Shown in pieces: positions 9,341 through 16,959 of a stretch of DNA of 64,000 nt. This DNA is from an uncultured Oscillospiraceae bacterium. GTDB taxonomy: Bacteria > Bacillota > Clostridia > Oscillospirales > Ruminococcaceae. Position numbers and translations under genes: made by a program. Location of the stretch: NCBI GenBank assembly GCA_900548355.1, contig URKR01000004.1, positions 1 through 64,000 of the forward strand. The letters are read 5' to 3'. Position 1 is the first letter of the stretch; every line of letters starts with the position of its first letter. Under the pieces are notes generated by a model. The model did no database searches, was not told the DNA's origin, and was given only the letters and a program-made list of their open reading frames with translations.

Positions 9341-11659
9341 GTGCCTACCATCCAAACTTTTTGCCGCCGTCACCGTCTGCTGCTGGCCGGCGTGCTGGTG
9401 GCGGCGCTCAGCGCGCTGCTGATCGGCTGGGCAGGGTATGACCTGTCCAGCCGGGTTGACAACGAGCCGGTGTATACCATCGTCAACGATACCTACAGCC
9501 AGACCATCGAACTCGGCGGCGGGCTGTCCCAGCAGATGCCGGTATCGGCCGGGCAGACGCTCTATGGCGTCCGGCTTGACCTGACCACCTACAACCATGC
9601 GTTTGCCAGCGGCACACTGACTGCCACGCTGCACAACGCGGCGAGGCAGGCCCTGGCCACCGCGCAGCTGCCCTGCATCGAAATCCTTGATAACACTTTT
9701 GCGGCGCTGATTTTTGACACGCCCTACACCCCTGCGCAGAACGAAACCCTGACCCTGCGCCTTACGGCCGAAGGGTTCACTGGCGAGGATGCCGCCTATG
9801 CCCTCGGCCTCTGGGCCAGCGAAGCGGTCGTTTCGCCCGTCGAAGCGTCCGGCCTGACCGGCGCGATGCCGCTCTTTGCGGCTGACGGTACGGCCTGCGG
9901 CGCTACGGCGGCGATCCAGTATGTCACCGATTATTCCGGCCACTGGTCGGTCCTGCTGTCGGCCGTGCTCGGTGTGCTGACCTTTGCGGCGGTGGTCGGC
10001 GGGTTCGCGCTGCTGGGGCGGCGCGGGGCGCTGTGGGCCGTCGTGCTGCTCTGCGGCGGGCTGCTCGGCCTCGCGTTCGCGGTGCTCACCCCGCCGCTCG
10101 TCGGCCCGGATGAGTACACCCACCTCGCCGTGAGTTATGAACGCGCGAGCGAGCTGCTCGGCCAGCCTGTCACAAACGGCGAAGCCGAAAACTGGGCGCT
10201 GCTTGTCCGCCCCTGCGACGCGCCCTACTTTACGGCCCAAAGCGGCGAGATCGGCATCTTTGCCTACAAAACTTGGCTGCCCGGTCTGGCGAACCAGACG
10301 GGCGGCGATGCGCTGCCGAGCGTGGCCAGCGCCTTCACGGTCGGCGGGCAGTCGAACGGGCTGCTTTACGGCGGGCAGGTCGCCGGCATCGCGCTTGCGC
10401 GGGCGCTCGGGTTCGGTTTCCATGCGATGTTGCTGGCCGGGCGGCTCGGCAACCTCCTTGTCTATCTGATTCTGGCCGTGGCGGCCGTGGCGCTCGCGCC
10501 GGCCGCGCGGCGAGGGCTGCTGGCCTGCGCGGGGCTGCTGCCCCAGACCTTGCAGCTGGCGGGCAGCCTTTCGGCCGACGCCACGGTGCTTGGGCTTGTC
10601 TTTCTCTTCACGGCGCTTTGCTTCCGGCTGCGGGAACGCCCGGCCGGCAAGCCGTCGCTCGCATTGCTGCTGGCGCTGTCGCTCGCAATCGGCCCGGCCA
10701 AGGCAATCTACCTGCCGGTGGTGTTACTTGTGCTGCTGATTCCGGCCGAACACCTTGACCCGCGCAGGCCAAACGCAGCCCCGCTGCGCTGGCGCATCGG
10801 CAAGGAGCAGGGAACCCTGCGCGCCGGTACGCTGACAAAACTGCTCGCGCTGTCGCTCGCCGTCATCGGCTGGCTGGCGCTCAACCTGGGCAGCTTCCTC
10901 TATGTCACCCGCGATGTTGATAACGTCGGCCTGACCCGCGCGGCCGTTGCCGTGGCAATCGCCGTCCTTGTCCTCGGGCTGGTATATTGGAAGCTGCGCC
11001 GCAACCCCAAAGCCCGCAAAGTCTTTTTCGGGGTGGTGATCGCCGGGCTCTGCGTCGCCGTGCCGGTTGCGTTCTGGCGGCTGACCCATATGTGGGGCGG
11101 CCTGACGCCGGAACAGCTGGTGGGCAGCATCCAGCCCAACGGTGATTCGATCTACACCTACTCGGTCGGCTATATCTGCCGCAACCTGCCCGCCACCATC
11201 AAGCTGCTGCTGCGCTCGGTTTCGGCGCAGGGGGCCGCCTGGCTGCAGGGGCTGCTCGGCACCGCGCTGGGCGAGCCGATTGTCTATCCCGTCGCTGTCT
11301 CCTGGCTGCTTGGCTGCGGGCTGCTGCTTGCGCTGCTCGCTTCGGCGCTGCCGGCGGTCGATGCCCCGGCCCTGCCCGGGCGCACCCGGCTGGGCGGCGC
11401 GGCGATCGTCCTGTGCGTTGTCGGGCTGACCTTCCTCGCGGCGCTCAGCTGGACGCCGATCAACTACACGACCATCTTCGGCGTGCAGGGGCGGTACTGG
11501 CTGCCGGTGCTGCCGCTGGCGCTGGCGGTGCTCGGCGCCGGGCGCAGTTTCGCGGTGCGGCGGCCGGTGGCCCGGCAGGCTGTGCTTGCGGTGGTCGCCC
11601 TCACATCTCTGGTCATCCTGCAGGGCGCGGGACTCTACGCGGCCTGGCAGATGATATAA
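9341..11659 (+). CDS. DUF2142-type polytopic membrane protein
   Basis: This 772-residue protein has an N-terminal membrane anchor (about residues 11-31), a large extracytoplasmic beta-rich domain (about 35-205) and then roughly a dozen membrane segments. The motif PPLVGPDEYTHLA (about 251-263) and the later SLSADATVLGLVFLF and AKAIYLPVVLLVLL blocks match DUF2142, a family linked to cell-surface glycan assembly but of unproven function. The start is a GTG at 9341 after GAAAGG; upstream codons lie before the promoter. It is transcribed independently of dnaJ. Confidence 0.75.
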   Translation: MPTIQTFCRRHRLLLAGVLVAALSALLIGWAGYDLSSRVDNEPVYTIVNDTYSQTIELGGGLSQQMPVSAGQTLYGVRLDLTTYNHAFASGTLTATLHNAARQALATAQLPCIEILDNTFAALIFDTPYTPAQNETLTLRLTAEGFTGEDAAYALGLWASEAVVSPVEASGLTGAMPLFAADGTACGATAAIQYVTDYSGHWSVLLSAVLGVLTFAAVVGGFALLGRRGALWAVVLLCGGLLGLAFAVLTPPLVGPDEYTHLAVSYERASELLGQPVTNGEAENWALLVRPCDAPYFTAQSGEIGIFAYKTWLPGLANQTGGDALPSVASAFTVGGQSNGLLYGGQVAGIALARALGFGFHAMLLAGRLGNLLVYLILAVAAVALAPAARRGLLACAGLLPQTLQLAGSLSADATVLGLVFLFTALCFRLRERPAGKPSLALLLALSLAIGPAKAIYLPVVLLVLLIPAEHLDPRRPNAAPLRWRIGKEQGTLRAGTLTKLLALSLAVIGWLALNLGSFLYVTRDVDNVGLTRAAVAVAIAVLVLGLVYWKLRRNPKARKVFFGVVIAGLCVAVPVAFWRLTHMWGGLTPEQLVGSIQPNGDSIYTYSVGYICRNLPATIKLLLRSVSAQGAAWLQGLLGTALGEPIVYPVAVSWLLGCGLLLALLASALPAVDAPALPGRTRLGGAAIVLCVVGLTFLAALSWTPINYTTIFGVQGRYWLPVLPLALAVLGAGRSFAVRRPVARQAVLAVVALTSLVILQGAGLYAAWQMI

Positions 11660-11692
11660 ATTTTGCATCTTCACACAGAAAGGAACTTTCCC

Positions 11693-11899
11693 ATGACTGT
11701 CCAAAGAGATACCATCATCATTGACATCCTCAAGAACGATCCCGCCCAGGGCTGCGTGCCGATCTTCCAGAACGCGGGTATGCACTGCCTGGGCTGCATG
11801 GCGGCCCACGGCGAAACCGTCGAGCAGGCCTGCCAGGTGCACGGCCTCGACCCCGACGCCCTGATCGCCCAGCTCAATGACTACTTTGCCAAGCAGTAA
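11693..11899 (+). CDS. DUF1858 domain-containing protein
   Basis: The 68-residue protein is almost entirely a DUF1858 domain: an N-terminal strand pattern (RDTIIIDIL), then the conserved HCLGC motif at about residues 24-28 and a C-terminal helix. In other bacteria the domain stands alone or is fused to hemerythrin-like iron-sulfur repair proteins (ScdA type), so a redox or metal role is suggested but unproven. AAAGGAA precedes the ATG. The downstream trmK start lies 23 bases inside this gene. Confidence 0.85.
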   Translation: MTVQRDTIIIDILKNDPAQGCVPIFQNAGMHCLGCMAAHGETVEQACQVHGLDPDALIAQLNDYFAKQ

Positions 11900-12560
11900 G
11901 CCTCCGCACCTTGACGCCCGCCTGCGGGCGGCGGCCGACTATGTGCGGCCGGGCCATACGGCGGCGGATATCGGGTGCGACCACGGCAAACTGAGCGCAT
12001 GGCTGGCGGGCAGCGGACGCTGCCCGCTGGTTTTTGCCTGTGATCTGCGGGAAGGCCCGCTGCAAAAAGCCCGCGCCACCTGCGCGCCCTGGGCCGACCG
12101 GGTGGTGTTCCGGCTCGGCTCCGGGCTTTCGGTGCTCGAACCCGGCGAGGCCGACGATCTGATCTTCGCCGGCATGGGCGCGCAGACCATCCTTGATATC
12201 CTCGACGAAAGCCCCTGGGTGCGGGATGCGCGGTACAATCTTATTTTTGTGCCGGCCACCAAGCACAGCGTGCTGCGCCGGGGGCTTGCCCGCCGCGGCT
12301 TTGCCTTGCGCGGCGAAACCCTCTGCCGCGCGGCCGGCCGCTGGTATACCGTGATGAACGCCGTCTACACCGGCGAAGCAACCGAGCCGGACGGCCTTGC
12401 CTGCCTGTGCGGGCTGGTCGCCGGCCGGCACGGCGCGGGGGACTACCTCACCGAGCAGCGCTTCAAGCTGCAAAAATACCGCCGAGGCCTGCCCGCCGGC
12501 CCCGAAGCCGACGCCGTGGATGCGCTGCTGCAACAAATGGAGGATTTGCTATGTCCGTAA
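11877..12560 (+). CDS. trmK: tRNA (adenine22-N1)-methyltransferase, TrmK family
   Basis: The 227-residue protein has an N-terminal Rossmann methyltransferase fold with the SAM motif AADIGCDHGKLSAWL and the TrmK-type catalytic-loop region DDLIFAGMGAQTILDIL. A helical C-terminal region follows. TrmK makes m1A22 in tRNA in Gram-positives. The start is uncertain: the ATG at 11877 overlaps the previous gene by 23 bases and a TTG at 11886 is also possible. It overlaps the Nif3-like gene by 10 bases; this trmK-nif3 pairing is common in Firmicutes and supports the call. Confidence 0.87.
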   Translation: MTTLPSSKPPHLDARLRAAADYVRPGHTAADIGCDHGKLSAWLAGSGRCPLVFACDLREGPLQKARATCAPWADRVVFRLGSGLSVLEPGEADDLIFAGMGAQTILDILDESPWVRDARYNLIFVPATKHSVLRRGLARRGFALRGETLCRAAGRWYTVMNAVYTGEATEPDGLACLCGLVAGRHGAGDYLTEQRFKLQKYRRGLPAGPEADAVDALLQQMEDLLCP

Positions 12561-13300
12561 CGGTTCAAAGCGTGCTGCAGGTTTTGCAGCAATACGCCCC
12601 GGTCGAGCTTGCCTGCGACTGGGATAACGTCGGCCTGCTGGTTGACGCCGGCCGCCCGGTCAGCCGCATCGCGACGGCGCTTGATATCACCCCGGCCGTC
12701 GTGGCCGAAGCCGCGCAAAACGGCTGCGAACTGATTGTGGCCCACCACCCGGTCATCTTCCATCCCTTCAAGCGGATCGAGGCCGGTGATGTACCGGCGC
12801 TGCTGCTGCAAAACGGGATCTCGGCCATCTGTATGCACACAAACCTTGACGCCGCGCCCGGCGGCGTCAACGATACGCTGGCCGGCCTGCTCGGCATGAC
12901 CGAGACCGAAGTGTTCGCCGAGGGCTGCGGACGCATCGGCCGGCTCGAAAACCCGACTACCGCCGAAGCGCTTGCCCGCCGCTGCGCCGACCTGCTCGGC
13001 AGCCATCCGCAGTATGTCGAGGCTGACCGCCCCGTCGCCCGGCTGGCCGAGGTCAGCGGGGCAGGGGGCAGTTATCTCGAAGAAGCCGTCGCCCTCGGGG
13101 CAGATTGCCTGGTCACCGGCGAGGCCGCCCACCACATCGCGCTTGAGGCGCGCCGGCTCGGCGTCGGGCTTGTTGTCGCCGGCCACTGGGCCACCGAACA
13201 CCCGATCGCCGCCGTGCTGGCCGGCAAACTCGCCGCCGCCCTGCCCGGCGTCGAGACGATGGCCTGCCAGGCCGATACCGATCCGTTTGCGTATTTATAA
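12551..13300 (+). CDS. Nif3-like dinuclear metal centre protein
   Basis: The 249-residue protein shows the NIF3 pattern: DWDNVGLL near the N-terminus, metal-ligand histidines in VAHHPVIF (residues 65-66), HTNLD near residue 97 and a C-terminal GHWATEHPI. It lacks the PII-like insert of the roughly 370-residue members. The family is often annotated as GTP cyclohydrolase I type 2, but its physiological reaction is unsettled. The ATG at 12551 lies within the end of trmK, so the two are translationally coupled. Confidence 0.87.
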   Translation: MSVTVQSVLQVLQQYAPVELACDWDNVGLLVDAGRPVSRIATALDITPAVVAEAAQNGCELIVAHHPVIFHPFKRIEAGDVPALLLQNGISAICMHTNLDAAPGGVNDTLAGLLGMTETEVFAEGCGRIGRLENPTTAEALARRCADLLGSHPQYVEADRPVARLAEVSGAGGSYLEEAVALGADCLVTGEAAHHIALEARRLGVGLVVAGHWATEHPIAAVLAGKLAAALPGVETMACQADTDPFAYL

Positions 13301-13353
13301 TCCCGCAAGGCGCGCCGCCTTGCCGATTCCGTCTTTTGAAAAGGAGGCCGCCG

Positions 13354-15114
13354 ATGGCTCTTGACGCCGCGACGCTGGCGCTTGTCGCCGACGAACTCAA
13401 ATCCACCCTGCTGGATGCCAAGATTGATAAAATCTTCGAGCCCACCCGGGACGAAGTCCTCATCACGCTGCGCACCTGCACCGATACGCACCGCCTGCTG
13501 CTGTCGGCTCGCAGCGGGTCGGCCCGGGTCTGCCTGACCAAAGAGAGCTTCGAAAACCCGCTCACCCCGCCCGGCTTCTGTATGCTGCTGCGCAAACACC
13601 TGACCGGCGGCCGGCTCATCGACCTGCGCCGCGAACCCGGCGACCGCATCGTCTTTTTTGACTTCCGCTGCACCAACGAGATGGGCGACCTTGTCGTCAA
13701 CACGCTGGCCGCCGAGCTCATGGGCCGGTATTCGAACCTCGTGTTGATCCAGGACGGCCGCATCATCGACGCGCTCAAGCGGGTCGATTTTGAGGACAGC
13801 GAAATCCGCCAGCTGCTGCCCGGCCTGGCCTATACGCTGCCGCCTAAGCCGAACAAGCCGGATTTCCTCACCGTCAGCGCGGCCTCCATCGTTGCGGACG
13901 CCTGCGGCAAAGACCTGCCGGTCGCCCAAGCGCTCGGCAAGGCGGTCGGCGGCGTCGGGCCGGTGGTATTGCGTGAAGCCTGCTGGCAGGCCTTCGGCGG
14001 TGAAACCTCGCTTGCGGCCTGCGATCTGACCGAAGACCAGCGCCGCGCCCTCGTCGCCGCGCTCGATGACCTGCGCGCGCGCCACGCGGCTGGCGGCGCT
14101 CCGACGGCGGTGCGGGTGCCCCAGGCGGACGGAACCCTCAAACCCACTGAGTTCAGCTTCTTCGCCCCGCAGCAGTACGGCCCGGCCGCTGTACTGACCG
14201 AGTATCCCACCTACAGCGAGATGCTCGAGGATTACTACGCCACCAAAGACCGCGCCGAGCGCCTGCGCCAGAAGAGCCGCGAGCTGTATAAGGCGGTGCA
14301 CAACCTCTACGATCGTGCAGTCCGCAAGCAGGCCGCCCGGCGCGAGGAGCTTGCCCAGAGCGAGAAGGCCGACAGCCTGCGGCTTTACGGCGAACTGCTG
14401 CAGGCCAATCTCTGGGCCATCCAAAAGGGTGACCGCCAGGTCACGGTGGAAAATTACTACACCGGCGAGCCGGTCACAATCCGGCTTGACCCGCGCCTTT
14501 CCCCGAACGAGAACGCCCAGAAATACTTCAAGGACTACAAAAAGAAGCAGACCGCCCACGCGATGCTGCAAAAGCTGCTTGTGGAGGGCGAAGCCGAGAT
14601 CGAGTATCTGGCCACCGTCCTCTATGAGGTCAACGCCGCCCCCGGCGAGCAGGCCCTCAACGAGATCCGCGCCGAGCTCAAGAGCCAGGGCTATCTCAAA
14701 TACTATAAGCAGCGCGACAAGCGCCAGAAACCCGCCGATTTTCTGCGCTACCGTTCATCCGACGGGTTCGAGATCCTCGTCGGCCGCAACAACGTCCAGA
14801 ACGATAAGCTGACGCTGCACACCGCCCGCGGCAAAGACCTCTGGTTCCATGTCCAGAAAGCCCCCGGCAGCCACGCCGTCGTGCTCAGCCACGGCCAGGA
14901 TATCCCCGACGCGACCAAACAGGAAGCCGCCGAGCTCGCGGTGCTGCACTCCAGCCAGAACGGCGGGGCCAAGGTCGCCGTCGATACGACCGAGGTCAAA
15001 AACATCTGGAAAGCCAACGGCGCGAAACCCGGCATGGTTCTCTACGAAGTCTACACCACCGTCTACGTCACCCCCCGCCCCGGCCTCGAAGAGATGCTGC
15101 GGGAGAAAAAATAA
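13354..15114 (+). CDS. rqcH: Ribosome quality control factor RqcH (NFACT family)
   Basis: The 586-residue protein is the bacterial Rqc2/NEMF homologue. It binds peptidyl-tRNA on obstructed 50S subunits and recruits tRNA-Ala to add C-terminal alanine tails as degradation tags. The NFACT-N domain comes first, with the conserved Asp-Arg pair at residues 97-98 (PGDRIVFF) needed for tRNA binding. A long coiled coil (about 290-400) and the NFACT-R domain (about 460-570, with KDLWFHVQKAPGSHAVV) follow. A strong AAAAGGAGG site at 13339-13347 fixes the ATG at 13354. Confidence 0.92.
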   Translation: MALDAATLALVADELKSTLLDAKIDKIFEPTRDEVLITLRTCTDTHRLLLSARSGSARVCLTKESFENPLTPPGFCMLLRKHLTGGRLIDLRREPGDRIVFFDFRCTNEMGDLVVNTLAAELMGRYSNLVLIQDGRIIDALKRVDFEDSEIRQLLPGLAYTLPPKPNKPDFLTVSAASIVADACGKDLPVAQALGKAVGGVGPVVLREACWQAFGGETSLAACDLTEDQRRALVAALDDLRARHAAGGAPTAVRVPQADGTLKPTEFSFFAPQQYGPAAVLTEYPTYSEMLEDYYATKDRAERLRQKSRELYKAVHNLYDRAVRKQAARREELAQSEKADSLRLYGELLQANLWAIQKGDRQVTVENYYTGEPVTIRLDPRLSPNENAQKYFKDYKKKQTAHAMLQKLLVEGEAEIEYLATVLYEVNAAPGEQALNEIRAELKSQGYLKYYKQRDKRQKPADFLRYRSSDGFEILVGRNNVQNDKLTLHTARGKDLWFHVQKAPGSHAVVLSHGQDIPDATKQEAAELAVLHSSQNGGAKVAVDTTEVKNIWKANGAKPGMVLYEVYTTVYVTPRPGLEEMLREKK

Positions 15115-15144
15115 AAACTTATTTCCAACCTGTAAAACCTTGCG

Positions 15145-15182
15145 CCCGCCCGGCCGAAGCTCTTTTCGGTCGGGCGGGTTTG
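15145..15182 (+). terminator. Terminator after rqcH
   Basis: CCCGCCCGGCCGAA and TTCGGTCGGGCGGG pair over 14 positions (one G-T) with a 6-base loop, followed by TTTGT. Confidence 0.75.
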
Positions 15183-15254
15183 TGCTATACTGAAGATAAG
15201 ATAAACCGGAAAATTGAAAATAGGGTACCTCTGCCTTGAAAGGGAGGATTCACC

Positions 15255-16547
15255 ATGTTTCGCCGTCTCTCTGCGCTCGCGCTGGCCCTGCTGCTGGCCG
15301 GCTGCGCGGCGACGCCTGCGCCCGAATCGGCGGCCGCGACTGCTACGCCGTCTCCCTCGGCGGCTTTGACGCCGACGCCGGGCCGCTGCCCAACCTATGA
15401 GGAAGCGATGGCCGCCGCGGCCGGCCCCGGCGAGACCGGGGAAGGAGCGTACACCGACGCTGACGCCTGCCTGCAAAACGCCTACGCGCTGGCGGCGGCG
15501 CTCTATGCAAAGGACGCCTCCGCCGCCGCGGCCGCCTGTGGCCGCGCGCTGGACGATGCGCCCAACGAAAACGCCGGCGCGGCTGATCTCTTCCCGTTCG
15601 CTGATCTGACCGGGCTGGCGGTGGAAGGCTTCGCCTTCTCGGGCGGCGGGGCGGGGGAACCGCTCTGGCTGCAAATCACGGTCGCCGACCCCGGCGCAAC
15701 GCCGCTGCCCGCCGGTGCGACCACATACGCCGTCGAATTTGGCGACGGCTACTACACCGACGCCAACTGCGTGCAGGCGCTGATCCCGCAGGCGCAGTAT
15801 CAGCCGCAGCAGGGCCGGGCCTGGCAGGCGGTGACGAGCTTCCGCAACTGGGTCACCGGCGACGCCTGGCAGGACGCGGCCGACCTGCCGCCGGCCGGGG
15901 TGGCCTATTACCTGACCGGCTTCGCAGCCGGGCGCGGCGTCACGGCGGGGGAGACCGGCGCCTGGCCGGCCGACCGGCTGGCCGAGCAGGCACAGGATGC
16001 CTTCGGCCGCCGGCTCGATGTTTTTGACAACCCGAGCGAAGCGGCTTTCCGCAACGAGCGGTACGGCGGTGTATATGACGCCGAAACCGATGCCTTCGCC
16101 CTGGCCGCCAGCCCCGGCGACGCCAACCGCAACTGGCGGATGACCGCCCTGACCGAAGAACCCGACGGAACCTGTACCCTGACCCTCGCCCGCGGCGCAA
16201 ACTGCCTCTGGATGCAGCCCGCGGCCCAGCTGGCCTATACCCTGCAGGAAAACGACGACGGCAGCTTCGCCCTGCTCGGCGCACGGTGGGCCGGCGGGGC
16301 GCAAACGCCGGAATACGAACTCTGGGATGCCGATGTGCGCCTGCCAGACGGCACGGCGTTGCCCGAAACCCTGCCGCTGCGGGTTGAATTTGCGCCCGAC
16401 ACGACCTGGCAGCAGGCGGCCGAGGCGGCCGGGATGCCGCCGGCGGGTATGAACCGGCGGTTTCCGCCTATGTCGGCTATCTGGCCGGCCCACAGGGGGA
16501 ACTCCGGTTTGGCGGCGGCGAGCGCGGCGGCAACCCGCTGCTGCTGA
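15255..16547 (+). CDS. Lipoprotein, frameshifted near its C-terminus
   Basis: The open frame encodes 430 residues with a lipoprotein signal peptide (lipobox LLAGC, Cys17), an Ala/Thr/Pro linker and an extracytoplasmic region of unknown fold. The ATG follows AAAGGGAGG and a possible -10 (TATACT, 15186-15191). The last 35 or so residues look wrong (Arg/Ala/Cys rich). Shifting by one base near 16445-16448 restores a sensible tail to 16729 that resembles the end of the next gene. The intact protein would be about 491 residues. A true mutation or a sequencing error are both possible. Confidence 0.75.
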   Translation: MFRRLSALALALLLAGCAATPAPESAAATATPSPSAALTPTPGRCPTYEEAMAAAAGPGETGEGAYTDADACLQNAYALAAALYAKDASAAAAACGRALDDAPNENAGAADLFPFADLTGLAVEGFAFSGGGAGEPLWLQITVADPGATPLPAGATTYAVEFGDGYYTDANCVQALIPQAQYQPQQGRAWQAVTSFRNWVTGDAWQDAADLPPAGVAYYLTGFAAGRGVTAGETGAWPADRLAEQAQDAFGRRLDVFDNPSEAAFRNERYGGVYDAETDAFALAASPGDANRNWRMTALTEEPDGTCTLTLARGANCLWMQPAAQLAYTLQENDDGSFALLGARWAGGAQTPEYELWDADVRLPDGTALPETLPLRVEFAPDTTWQQAAEAAGMPPAGMNRRFPPMSAIWPAHRGNSGLAAASAAATRCC

Positions 16548-16729
16548 CCGAGTTGTGCACCGAGCCGCAGACCCGGCCGGACGGCAGTCTCGTCTACGGA
16601 ATCCTCGGCATCGAATCCGCCGCCGATGCCGGCCCCGGCGCGCCGCCGGCCTGCGCCGTTTGGCACACGGTGCGGCTGGTCGAAACCGAAGCGGGCTGGC
16701 GGGTGGCGGAGATGACGCTGGCAGGGTAA
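16445..16729 (+). pseudogene. Out-of-frame C-terminal tail of the lipoprotein at 15255
   Basis: Reading from 16445 in the frame one base back gives GYEPAVSAYVGYLAG, then a coherent stretch ending LVETEAGWRVAEMTLAG and a TAA at 16727-16729. The tail matches the end of the neighbouring lipoprotein (LEETEAGWRVTSLGAPF), showing it belongs to the same family and is the lost C-terminus. A single missing base, most simply one G of the GGG at 16445-16447, explains the break. Confidence 0.75.
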
Positions 16730-16800
16730 AAAGTATTTGTATAGAGGAAGGAAGCATAGCGATGGCGTCCCGGCGGCCGCAACGCGCAAAAATGTATGCC

Positions 16801-16874
16801 TGTAGGGGTCGATTCCATATCGGCCCGGCCCTGCGGCGCGGCATACGCGGGCGGATATAGAATCCGCCCCTACA
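16801..16874. repeat. Dispersed palindromic repeat, copy 1
   Basis: A 74-bp element begins TGTAGGGGTCGATTCCATAT and ends ATATAGAATCCGCCCCTACA, so its ends are imperfect inverted repeats. A closely matching copy lies in the opposite orientation at 63071-63143. Size, palindromy and intergenic location suggest a MITE or REP-like element. No coding capacity. Confidence 0.8.
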
Positions 16875-16959
16875 TCGTGTCGTGATTCCGCGCACATCAT
16901 CCGGCGAACCTCGTTGAAAAATTCTGCGACACAAAAACAAAAGCAAAGGAGTGACTTTC

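Noticed and set aside
16440..16450. Programmed -1 ribosomal frameshift in the lipoprotein gene
   Set aside because: No X-XXY-YYZ slippery heptamer with a downstream pseudoknot was apparent; a simple base loss in the GGG run explains the break better.
16801..16874. CRISPR repeat
   Set aside because: Only two copies 46 kb apart in opposite orientation, without regular spacers or cas genes; fits a dispersed palindromic element.
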